Origin: Trichomonas tenax
Lineage: Eukaryota; Parabasalia; Trichomonadida; Trichomonadidae
NCBI GenBank assembly: GCA_023091735.1
Contig: JALKBU010000182.1
Span: 1-64,000 of the forward strand
Direction of reading: 5' to 3'
DNA length: 64,000 nucleotides
Part shown: positions 1 to 9,700 of the stretch, in pieces
Layout: the number at the start of each line of letters is the position of its first letter
Numbering within the stretch: position 1 is the stretch's first letter
Program-made: the position numbers and the translations under genes
Notes under the pieces: model-generated
Told to the model about the DNA's origin: nothing
The model's input: only the letters and a program-made list of their open reading frames with translations
Database searches by the model: none

Positions 1-2
1 AT

Positions 3-332
3 TTTGTATCGATTGTAAAAATTAAATATAAATCTGATATCATAAGAAATATCGAATAGACTGATGAAGAAACAAGTGAAATAGATGTATCAAACATCAT
101 TAATTGTATAATTAATCGATTAAATGGTTTTGTCTGTATTAATAAACACGAAGATATATTTAAAGCGACGGAAAAGTAAACAAGAAACGTTTGTATTACT
201 GTCATTTCGTATATTATTGCAACAGGAATCGTAAAAACCACTGATACAAACAAAGTAAGGTAAATCGGGATGTATTCGCCATACAATTACCATAGATATA
301 AAACAAAGAAGACAAAGAACCTTAGGTCATGA
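3..332 (+). pseudogene. decayed coding relic running in from the left edge
   Basis: Frame 3 reads as ordinary amphipathic protein from base 3 to a final TGA at 330-332. It is interrupted only by three in-frame stops: TAG at 57-59, TAA at 177-179 and TAA at 261-263. No frameshift is needed. Between the stops it reads acidic and isoleucine-rich sequence, for example TDEETSEIDVSNIINCIINR. I do not recognise the family. It is probably the C-terminal remnant of a gene that starts outside the window. Composition is as AT-rich as the surroundings, so the call rests on the long stop-sparse frame only. Confidence 0.4.
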
Positions 333-376
333 TTTTCGAAGAACTTTTTAATCTTTTGAGTTACTTCGAAAATCAT
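329..376. repeat. perfect 13-bp inverted repeat (hairpin)
   Basis: ATGATTTTCGAAG at 329-341 is followed after 22 bases by its exact reverse complement at 364-376. It starts at the end of the left-edge coding relic, so it could be an old 3' structure. No function is assigned. Confidence 0.5.
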
Positions 377-3300
377 TCCATGTTTATTGTCACGTTTTTA
401 AAATTTTTATAACCTTATTCCCAGAACTCTTTGTTTCTTTAATTTTGGAGCTTGGTAACATAAATATAAACAAACAATAAGTAGTATAGTAGATATATCA
501 AATAAAATCGTGATTTTATTTTTATATATCAAATATCTTAAAAACTGAATATTTTGCTATTATCTTTAGTAAATGGTGTTTGCAGGTCTATGCAATGAAT
601 AATATATTGTTAAAAGTCTCAAAATCAATGGAATTAGTTTTGAAATAAGGTTAATAACAGTGACATTTAAATTTCGTTTTAGAAGAAGAATTTATGTAGG
701 GATAGCCATATCACCCCTGAATTTTAACTGAAATAAAAAATTTTGTCGATAACTTTGAAATCTGTTGTCTAATAAACGATAAACTTCAAACTAAGTGCAT
801 AATAACAATTTACAGCTCATGTCATATATGTGTATAAATATGAGCCCTTAATTTCGATGATTTATTGGTCTTATTGATGAAATAAAATGTAGAGTGACAA
901 AAAGGTCACTTTGCATTTTTGCTGCCAATGTAAAGTGTCTACATGACAAATCCCTATTTGCTCAGTTGCAGCCACTCTCTTGCAAAGCCATAATTTCGAG
1001 CAAATCAACTGCACCCACCCATTGCTACAAGATCATGCTAACTAGGCGCTCCATCCATTGGAGAAAGCCCCGAATTTGATCAAATCAGCAATTACCAGAC
1101 ACTACGAATTTCGAGCCACTCAGCAGCAGCCATACACTGCTGTAGCTCCAAAGTGCGCTACACGGCAGCAACTGCCACGAATTTCGAGATTTACAAGTAG
1201 CAGTCTGTTACAAACGCTCCAAATTCGAACTACTCGTCAGTGGCCACATATTAAGGAAGCACAGTAGTTCCGCCTACTGATTAAATGTTAATTTTTATTT
1301 ATGTAATTCATATTTTAAACAGATATAAATAATAGCCTATATACATAGATTTTGTCTATAAGCTACATAATCTATGTATAAGCTTAATGTTATTAGAAAA
1401 CTACGAAATTCATTAGAAACAATTATTTGGGGTTAGTTTGCACCCCCTACGATTCATTTGTGTGATGGAAAGAGACCTTATTATATGACAATGATGTGTG
1501 ATAACGAAGTTACATCAATCACATGGATGCCTCAGTATTGCTGCATTACCCATTCATGGAATTTCAAGAAATATCCAATCATAATTTTTATTTTCTCGAT
1601 AAATACGAAGCTGTCGACAAGAGTGTAATCCCTGTGCACAATACATACACATGTTATCATATCAATACTATAAAATGCAAAATTAATAAGTTAACGACAG
1701 TTTTTGATATTTTTGATTTTTAGTGATCAAAATCATCAAAATGGGCAAAGCAAAAACGAAATATGAACATTTTACGCACAAAAATTCGATTTTTTCAAAT
1801 CGAATCGACTCTTCGTTAGCAAAGTCAGCAAATACTTAGCTTCTGCATCCCAATGCGCACATACAAGTAATTGCATATATAATCAACACATAATATTATT
1901 TCAAAAAATAACTTTCACGTATAGACAAAAATCCTACGGTAAATTACCAAACCAAGTACTCATGTGTCTATTTGTTGTTCGTTCTTTCTGTAAAAATTAC
2001 TTTCTTACGTTTTAAAATGTGATTATTTTTGTATTTTTTGTCATGAGGCATTTAACTTTGCTGTTAACTTAAGCTCTATCACTGCAATAATATCTGATGC
2101 TTTAAAGCCTCATAATCCTATCATAACATTCAGAAAAATCTAATAAATGTACAAGGATGTAGTAATTTTTGTATATTTTTCGTTTCACTTTTTCGATTTC
2201 ATCAATTTTTATGCGTGTTAGTTCAAGTTTTAATCAAACAAAACGGGTGACTTTAAGCACAGAACAATATGCTCAAGCTTATTTTGATTTTTAAGCATTT
2301 TACAAAAGTGTCATTTTTCGCAGATGTTTGAGAGCCTCTAGTTCCATTTCTTTCTTATCTCTGTTGTTTCCATCTCTCAACATTCTTTTAAAAAAGCACA
2401 GACTTTATTTTCTTCTCATAATTAGTCGTCAAAAACTTCATCCTTTCGTCAATATTTTCAAGTTTATTCAAGCATAGTAGATGGTTGTACATGCTTAATA
2501 CGATTCGATCAGGCTCCATTGGTAGCCTTATCGTGTCGCCAAACAAGTCCAAATCAATGTTTCGAATTTTTATCTTACTCTAAATAACGAACCCAATGCG
2601 TAAAAACAAGTTACCTAGCGCATTGGCTTCCATCGAGCAAAATACAAATACATTTTTAAAATTTTGTTTGTCCCACTACATTAAAATCACCACCTTATAT
2701 TTTTTACACACCCTTTTTAATTGTAAACTATATTATTAAATGCCAAGTATAGTCAACATATTTGCCAAATGTCAAATAAATATTTACATGACAAATTATA
2801 ATAATCTTTTGTGCTCGGATTTTGTGTTGTTGTGATAGTTTCTATCGAAGCTGCAATGTTCTATACATTGGCATGCGTCAGCAATCCCTCTTGATTCATT
2901 TTATCCCCATAATAAAATTTTGGCTTGGATTCTCAAATTTCGCAATCAAAATTTCAAAAAATTTCGAGCCTCAAATTTTATAATATAGAATCTATGATAT
3001 AAATAGTATCTATATTTCGAATTTGAAGAAAAAAATAAACTTCAAAAATAAACCTTCAAATATATAAAGCTTATTATATCCATAATCTATTTTGTGAAAT
3101 TTGAAAAAAATTCGTTTCTATGAAAAAAATTTAAAATAATCTGAAAAACGTGACATTTTTAAAGGGGGATTGACAATCCCAACAAAGACCAAATACTTCA
3201 GGTTTACAATGCGATGTTGACATATACCACATTGCGGCAATGTTCACCATTCCTGAATGCTATTTTTTAAATCCTCAATTTTTTACACCATCGAAAGCAT

Positions 3301-4474
3301 TCATTTATATAAGTTCTTAACAATAAGAATGAGAATTTAAATTCACTCTCTCAAAGAAATGTATCAATAACTCATTTTCGTATTTCTTGAAAAATTTAGA
3401 TTACGCTATTATGGCTATTTAAGATACTGAAGTCAACTACAGTAGGAGTAAAGTTTAGTGAGACATACAAATGCATATTTTCTAACAATTTAGAATTTTC
3501 AAGAATTGTTATTTCCTTATTCTAGCCTTGATATGCAGAGGCTGGTTTAAACAAATCGAAGTTTGTACAAAGCAACAATTATTTTAACTAAATTGATAGT
3601 ATTTTCTTTCTCGATATCTGATAGTCTATATTTTTCGTTGTATTGATTAAATGTACACAATACTTGACTATTGTAGCATTACCTTCATGTTCAATTGATG
3701 AAAACAATAAGATTTTTCATATGATAAAAAATTCCGATTTATACATACTGCATTGCTGTATTTATCATTACTTTTAGTTTTCTGATCATTTTGAATATTT
3801 TGTATATGTTGAATTCATAGTTTTAGAATGAAATTTCCAATTTCATATGTGTTTTTACGCTAACAGCAATAATAAACATAATGTTTCAAATATGTTGGAG
3901 CTATATCATATATTTTTCCATTTATAACACAATTATAGCATAATATTATGAATGTTGATCAATTATAGTTATTTCATTTCATTCATAGTTAAAACGATTA
4001 AGTGACGCATAAACTACAACATATATGTATTTGGTTGAAATATTCTATAGGCAAGGCAATTAGATTAAGTTGAATCCTTACTTTTCAGTTTTGATACTGT
4101 GAATCAGTGCACATATATATGGATATATATGATGCAAATTATCAGGCTCCAGATGTTCATATTCATCGAGTTTTATGAAGCGCAAATTTCATGAAATGCG
4201 ATGATGAAACATCTTTGTTCGAGGCTTGTGCCATACCACATTGTCACACTCCTGATGCTGTTAATAACTTTGTGTTTATTTTTGAATTTGCTGTGATATT
4301 GAGGATTTTTTCTAAAAAAATGTTTTTTTCAAAAAGTCTATAAGTAGGAAAAGTAGGGTATATTTTATTTCGTTTCAAACTAAAACAACTATTCGTTGCA
4401 TATTTACATGATGTCTAATAGATGCAGTCATTCAAAATAAGCATATCAAATGATTTTAATTTTATCAAAATTAA
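377..4474. other. gene desert with relics
   Basis: No intact gene is visible in about 4.1 kb. Bases 880-1270 form a patch richer in GC, with scattered irregular copies of a CGAATTTCGAG-like string (near 990, 1105, 1176 and 1217), but it has no credible reading frame. A decayed reverse-strand frame lies at 2388-2732 (separate entry). Bases 3189-3320 on the + strand read 43 codons without a stop, including DVDIYHIAAMFTIPECYFLN, and look like another remnant. Bases about 4193-4290 also read as protein (ETSLFEACAIPHCHTPDA). A copy of the TTTACATGACAAA element at 2783-2795 has no gene behind it. Confidence 0.5.
2388..2732 (-). pseudogene. decayed coding relic, possibly transposase-derived
   Basis: One reverse-strand frame stays readable for 115 codons, broken only by two in-frame TAG codons (2676-2678 and 2580-2582). 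It ends in TAA at 2388-2390. The peptide includes CKKYKVVILM before the first stop, then FCSMEANALGNLFLRIGFVI, then DLDLFGDTIRLPMEPDRIV. The first segment, a basic patch followed by a hydrophobic strand, faintly recalls the first strand of RNaseH-fold transposases. I cannot confirm a family. There is no start codon and no flanking terminal repeat that I can see. Confidence 0.4.
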
Positions 4475-5059
4475 TTAATTCTTTCCGAAATACTTTGTAA
4501 GGTGTTCTTCGTAGTTCTTAATATAGCTTGGGAAGTCAGGGTTCTTGTTGACATCATTAGCCTGGAATGAAGGAATTTGTTTCATTCCGCAAAATTCGTG
4601 TGATCTAATAATCGGTCCGTGGATGGAATCGGCACCCAATCCCTTGAAGAACTGGTTTGGTTCAGTGAGGGATTCAAGTGGAGCGTTCCATGTAAAGGAA
4701 AGCATAAACTTCTTATCTGGGCAGAGGCCGCCATCACCATACTTCTTGGATGGGTCCTTACGTGAACGTCCATCGCCAGACCAAATTTTTCCGAGTGCAG
4801 CTAAGAAAACTTCATCAAGATACTTCTTCACGTGCCATGGTGTTCCAAACCACCAAATTGGGAACTGCCAAATGAGAACATCAGCCCAAACGATCTTTTC
4901 GACTTCAGCGTTGCTGTCATAGTTAGAAGCAGCTAATGTGACCTTAACTTCATGTCCTTTTTCTGTAAGAGACTTCACGGCGTACTCTACGAGGGCCTCG
5001 TTCAACTTTCCCTTTGAGGTGGCGAATTCTTTGTGTCCATCGATGATGAGAATCTTCAT
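4475..5059 (-). CDS. flavodoxin-fold NAD(P)H:quinone reductase (MdaB/NQO family)
   Basis: The protein starts MKILIIDGHKEF, the phosphate-binding first strand and loop of flavodoxin-like quinone reductases. It continues with WADVLIWQFPIWWFGTPWHV, the flavin-binding hallmark of the MdaB/NQO group, and KKYLDEVF. Members carry out two-electron reduction of quinones with NAD(P)H and bind FAD or FMN, usually in the cytosol. The frame is open 12 codons further up, to 5095, but I chose the ATG at 5059. An initiator-like TCACTTCTCA lies at 5063-5072 on the coding strand, three bases before this ATG, so transcripts should begin downstream of the upper ATG; the family fold also starts exactly here. At 194 residues it matches the usual MdaB length. 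Family call firm, physiological substrate unknown. Confidence 0.88.
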   Translation of the reverse strand: MKILIIDGHKEFATSKGKLNEALVEYAVKSLTEKGHEVKVTLAASNYDSNAEVEKIVWADVLIWQFPIWWFGTPWHVKKYLDEVFLAALGKIWSGDGRSRKDPSKKYGDGGLCPDKKFMLSFTWNAPLESLTEPNQFFKGLGADSIHGPIIRSHEFCGMKQIPSFQANDVNKNPDFPSYIKNYEEHLTKYFGKN

Positions 5060-5062
5060 TTT

Positions 5063-5072
5063 TGAGAAGTGA
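5063..5072 (-). promoter_or_regulatory. initiator (Inr) of the quinone reductase gene
   Basis: The coding strand reads TCACTTCTCA three bases before the ATG at 5059. This matches the trichomonad initiator TCAYTWYTCA, in which transcription starts at the A. It decides the start codon of the gene. Confidence 0.65.
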
Positions 5073-5099
5073 TTTGATTCTACAATTTTTTGCATCGGT

Positions 5100-6213
5100 G
5101 AAAATCTAAAATTTTATGTTCCAAACTTTGTCTATTAATTCTCTATATATCACAGAATGATACTTTAATAACGAACATCGAAACAATTGTTTATCCAATA
5201 TTGAGTGATAAGTGAACTCAATTTACTTTTAAGGGTCTGTATATAGGCTCTCAAAATATTCTATGAGCTTGTCTAAAAAACGTATTTCCCACAATTTAAT
5301 GTAGTTCAAGATAGAGAGATCTAGATTTACAATGATATTCGATTCTTTGCACATAGCATATCAGAGAGGATTCATTAATATCTCTCGCTTAAAAATTGAT
5401 CAAAACTTTAAAACCATGGACTTTGATAAAAAAGTGATTTTTTCAAAATCATGATTTTGGTGAAAACCTAAAACCTGTTTTTCTTGTATTAATGTATTTA
5501 CTGATCATCACTTAGCAGCATTTTAGTAATAAAAGTACAAAACACAAAAGAATAAAAAATTGTTAAAAACTTGAATATTTCTCGATTTCAAGATAAAATT
5601 TCCATTGTTTGAAGCATTTTAATCATTGTACTACCAAAATTTATTGAAAATATTTGATTTTTGAGACGAAAACACGCAAATTGTAATATGAATATAAATT
5701 TCACGACAATACACTGTAGTATGAATATTAAACATGAAAACAAATTATCGAATTGCAATTCAAAAACCTTTTTTTGAATCTCGGCTTCTACATCAAGAAT
5801 ATGATTGTATGTCAGTTGAATCCACTTATTATTAATATTGGTTCATGACAATATTAGCAAATAGTAACTTTAAGATCTAAGCAATGAAATTTTAGTGTCC
5901 ACTTGTTAATTTTGCTACAATACCATTACCAATGTATTTTTTAGCATATAGGCATTCAAATATCCTTTAAAATGTTAAATGATTACGCCTTTTTCCTAGG
6001 AGATATTAATGATATTGTTAAAATGTTAAAATTAAGCCGTGATACTTCAAACAAGTATTCCTTAGTATGAGGGGAAATAAAATCAAGAAAGTTGCTTTTT
6101 AGTGAATTTTAAACATTTTCTTGCCCTAAATAAGTGATAAATACCCAAAAAAGTGAAGGACGATACAGGAAGTTTGGCCATAGCGGACCCTTAAACAATT
6201 TGCCTTTGATAAA
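5100..6213. other. AT-rich intergenic spacer
   Basis: About 1.1 kb between a reverse-strand gene start and a forward-strand gene. Homopolymer runs and short ORFs only; nothing recognisable. Confidence 0.5.
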
Positions 6214-6226
6214 TTTACATGTCAAA
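6214..6226 (+). promoter_or_regulatory. TTTACATGWCAAA element before the Ran-binding-domain gene
   Basis: TTTACATGTCAAA lies 20 bases before the ATG at 6247. It is one of the cleanest copies of an element that recurs before many genes in this window. No TCAYTW-type initiator is visible here. Confidence 0.5.
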
Positions 6227-6246
6227 TAAAAGTGACAAATATTTTA

Positions 6247-6651
6247 ATGGCTAACAAAATTGAACAAATGCGCCAGGCAGTCGAAGATTTTAACAACAAT
6301 GATTATGACACAGACCAAGAGGTCATTATCACGTGTCTTGTCCAATTGATTATTCATGAAGAAAAAAATAGTGGATTAATAAGGATCTTGAAAAACAACG
6401 CAAACAACAGATATCGAGTACTAATGAGAAAAAACAAGACATATGAAGTACTTTTGAATCACTATATTAATCCTGATATTTCTTTTGAAAAAAATGCTCA
6501 TGGTATTAAGTATCTTACATATGATTTTGCAAATCCAAATAATCCACGGCCGGCGAGTATAATACTCTATTTTGCGATTGCAACAGATATTGAAATTTTT
6601 TATAACAAATTAATTGAAGCGCAAGGATTTAATAAGCAGTTACTTAATTAA
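6247..6651 (+). CDS. small Ran-binding-domain (RanBD1) protein
   Basis: The 134-residue product is almost entirely one RanBD1 domain. The stretch RILKNNANNRYRVLMRKNKT followed by YEVLLNHYINP lines up with the core of RanBP1 and Nup50 domains (ilk.k..g..RllMRr..tlkv.aNHyI). The C-terminal helix (EIFYNKLIEAQGFNKQ) also fits. Such proteins bind Ran-GTP and act in nucleocytoplasmic transport. The usual N-terminal acidic tail and any FG repeats are absent, so this is a minimal domain. The frame is open to a GTG at 6232, but the first ATG, at 6247, is the likely start in a eukaryote. It ends tail to tail with CFAP43, about 70 bp away. Confidence 0.72.
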   Translation: MANKIEQMRQAVEDFNNNDYDTDQEVIITCLVQLIIHEEKNSGLIRILKNNANNRYRVLMRKNKTYEVLLNHYINPDISFEKNAHGIKYLTYDFANPNNPRPASIILYFAIATDIEIFYNKLIEAQGFNKQLLN

Positions 6652-6721
6652 TGTTACACATTTTTGTAATATTTTTGAAATAAATAATAGAGAAATCAAT
6701 TTAAAAATAAATAAAATTTTT

Positions 6722-9700
6722 TTAAGATTTGTAACCAACCATAACTTCGGTATCATCATCACCGAAGGAAGTATAAACACATTTTCTAAGTCTTGCGACA
6801 TCATCTCTAAGTGATGCGATCTTAGCCTCTTGAACTTGCTTAGCTCTCTTCAGCTTGGAGATGAGCATAACTTGTTTGAGTCTCCTCTTTCTTGCATCCT
6901 GAGCGCCTTCTGTGCTCTTCATCTGGATGTTGTAGATTCTCTTCCTCTCCTTGAGGTTGAGCTGCATCTGGAGGATCTCGTTTTCGATCTTGTCATTCTC
7001 CAGTTTCTTCTTCTCAAGCTTCTTCTGCAACTTCTTGAGGTTGGCTTGAGCGTGTTCGACCTTGAGCTTGTGCTGATTGACCATACCTTCAAGACCGGCT
7101 TTGAGAGACTTGAGCTCCTTCTGGTTTCTGTCGTCGCCGCTCTGGCCCTTTGTGAGTCTGGACCTGATGAGCTCCTGATCGAGCTTTGTAACTCTGAAAA
7201 GCTGGTATTCCTGGATTTCCTCCTGGAGGTTCGTTAAGTCGACATTGCACTTAGCGATCTTCCAGCGGAGTTCTTTGTGCTCTGAGTGTTGCCTTCTGAT
7301 GTTCTCGAGCATATCGATCTTGCGCTTACCTGCTTCGATGATCTTTTCGTTCTGTGCGATGACAACGCGCTTGTTGATCAGAACGATATCTCTGTAGTCG
7401 AGAAGGATTGTGTCGTTCGGGATTTCGACTTGGCCCTGTCTGAAGGTGAATGGAACGTGCATATCGACCATTGCGTTAAGAAGGCGGTCAATTGTCTCCG
7501 CTCTGTCACCTTCGAGTTCTTCTGTCTTCGCTTCGAGCATTGTAAGCTCCTCCTTGTATGAGTTCTCACGTGCCTTGAGCTCGTTGCTCTCTTCGTGGCG
7601 TTCAGCCTGTTCGCGTGAATCGCGTGTCTTGGCTTCGCAGTACTCGAGAAAGTTCTTCCAGCGCTGTTCTGGCAAGTTCTGTGGGCGGTTCGCCGGGTTG
7701 AGGATTTCCTCTGTGTTCGTTGTGAAGTCGACCGATGGGTGAATGAACTGTGAGAAGACGTTCGGCTTGTTTGTAGGCTTTGGCCTGTACTTGATGGCAA
7801 CTGAGTGCTTGTACCATCTGATGAGCTGCGGTTGATTGTCGCGTGCCTTGAAGTCCTTATCGACCTGGTCCTGGACTGACTTGAGGTTTTCATCGGCTGT
7901 TGCTGCTGCCTTTGCTGCTGTGACAGCTTCCTGGGAAATCTCCTTCCATGCCTGTGTGCGCTGGCGGATAAGTTCCTTCTTGTCTTCGATCTCATCTGAG
8001 ATGGCATTGAGCTTGGCATTGAGTTCTCTCTCGCTGTTGATTGTAGAGAGAAGGTGCATGACTTCGAGCTCGTGGTAGAAAACCTTTTCTTCTGTATCGA
8101 TGCGCTGGATGTAAGCTGCGCACATCTGGTGGTCGAATTCTTCGATTGTTGAAGCTGTACCCTTGTAGAGCTTGACGAGTTCTGCAGAAAGAGTCTTCTT
8201 CCTCTTTTCTCTTTCTTCGATGAAGAGCTTCTTCTTCTTTTCGAATTCCTGAACTTGATATTGCTCTTCTTCTGTCATATCTTCCTTCTTCTTTGTTGTC
8301 ATCCATTCTGGAGCAATTGGCTCATCATCCTGTGGCGCTTCTTCCATGTTGCCGACGCTGATGTTACCACCCATCATTTCTCTGAGGGCTCTCTGAGCAA
8401 AGGAGTCCTTCTCGAGCTCGTCGCTCTTAACATTCTCCGTGACTTCCTGGCCCGCGAGTTTCTTGACAATGACTTCCTCATCTCTGACCTTGAGGAAGCT
8501 CTCTGGGTCTTCGTTCGGGTAGTTCGGTGGGTCGAAGAGCTGATAGTCATCTGGGTTCAATCTAAGAAGCCTGATGAGTTGTCTGATACGCTTGTTCCTC
8601 TCCTGAAGGCTCTGAACTGCGTTGACCTTTCTTCCCATCATGTCTTCGAAGACTGCGTTGAATCTGTGCATTGCTTCATGAATGAGGTGCTGAACAATTG
8701 TGAGCTGTGTGACCTTTCTGTTGCCTGTCATGAGCTGGAATGGATCGTAAAGAAGGCGCTCGTCTTCCTTGACAATGAGCTCGTTGTCGCTCTGCTCGCT
8801 CTGTGTGAGTGTGACGAGTGAGTTCGAGCGTGAGAACAAGTAGCGGCTGCCATCAAGGGCTGTGTCTCTCATCTGTGAAACGATGAGTGAAGAACCGGCT
8901 GCCGGTTTGTATCTGAGAGCTGCGATTTCTGTCCTTCTCAAGAGTGTGACAACCTTAAGGCGGCGTTGCTCTTTGGCTGTGAGAATTGGAAGTGGGAAGT
9001 TATCGAAGTGGATTGGTGTCTTGAAGGAGTAGATTGTTGTCAACTTCGGTTCATATGGTCTGAATGCCCTCTGTGTGATCTGCTCAGCATTGAGTTCTCT
9101 GATCTGGTTCTTGATTGTTCTTCTGTACAAAATCAAAGCCTTTCTGTACTGTGCGAGCTGCTGGAGTTTCTCAGCTGAAGCAACATCGAGTGTGAAGTCT
9201 GTCTTCGTGAGCTTTTCGAGTTCTGGAGCCTTCTCGTTCTGTTCAACTAAGTGCATGAACTCGTCCTTGATTGCATTGATCTGGTCTGTGAGCTCCTTCT
9301 GGTACTCCTGAGCAGCAGCAGCTTGTTGCTTCTCCTTCTCGGCCTTGATTTGAGCAGCAAGTGGAAGTTCTTCACTGCCGTTACCATCATCGTTGTGGAA
9401 GCCATTGTCCTCTGTGCTTGCGTACTCTCTGCCCATCCACATTTCTGTGAGGGATGAGATCTGGTGATCGATGAGGAACTGCCTGGAGATGGAAGACTTG
9501 AATGTGCCTTCTCTTGGAACCTGGAAGCCATCACGTGGAATTGAGCTTGGATCAACTCTGATTGAGTATGTGTTGATGCAGCCATCATAGCCAACTGTAA
9601 AGAGCTTCTTGCCATCTGGTGAGAAGCAGATGCCGGAGATAGCACCACTTGTTGGTGAGTGGTGTGTAACTGTCATCATGACTCTTTTAAGCTGAGCTGT

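Noticed and set aside
894..1267. Two overlapping small ORFs in a GC-richer patch
   Set aside because: Repeated CGAATTTCGAG-like strings and odd composition suggest a degenerate repeat, not a gene; no protein features.
6232..6246. GTG as start of the Ran-binding-domain protein
   Set aside because: Eukaryotic nuclear genes rarely use GTG; the first ATG is at 6247 and the domain does not need the extra residues. TTG starts at 13539, 35901, 58292 and 60778 were rejected for the same reason.
7378..8019. Long antisense ORFs inside CFAP43 and other genes
   Set aside because: They are shadows in other frames of GC-richer coding sequence, with biased Ser/Arg/His composition and no domains.
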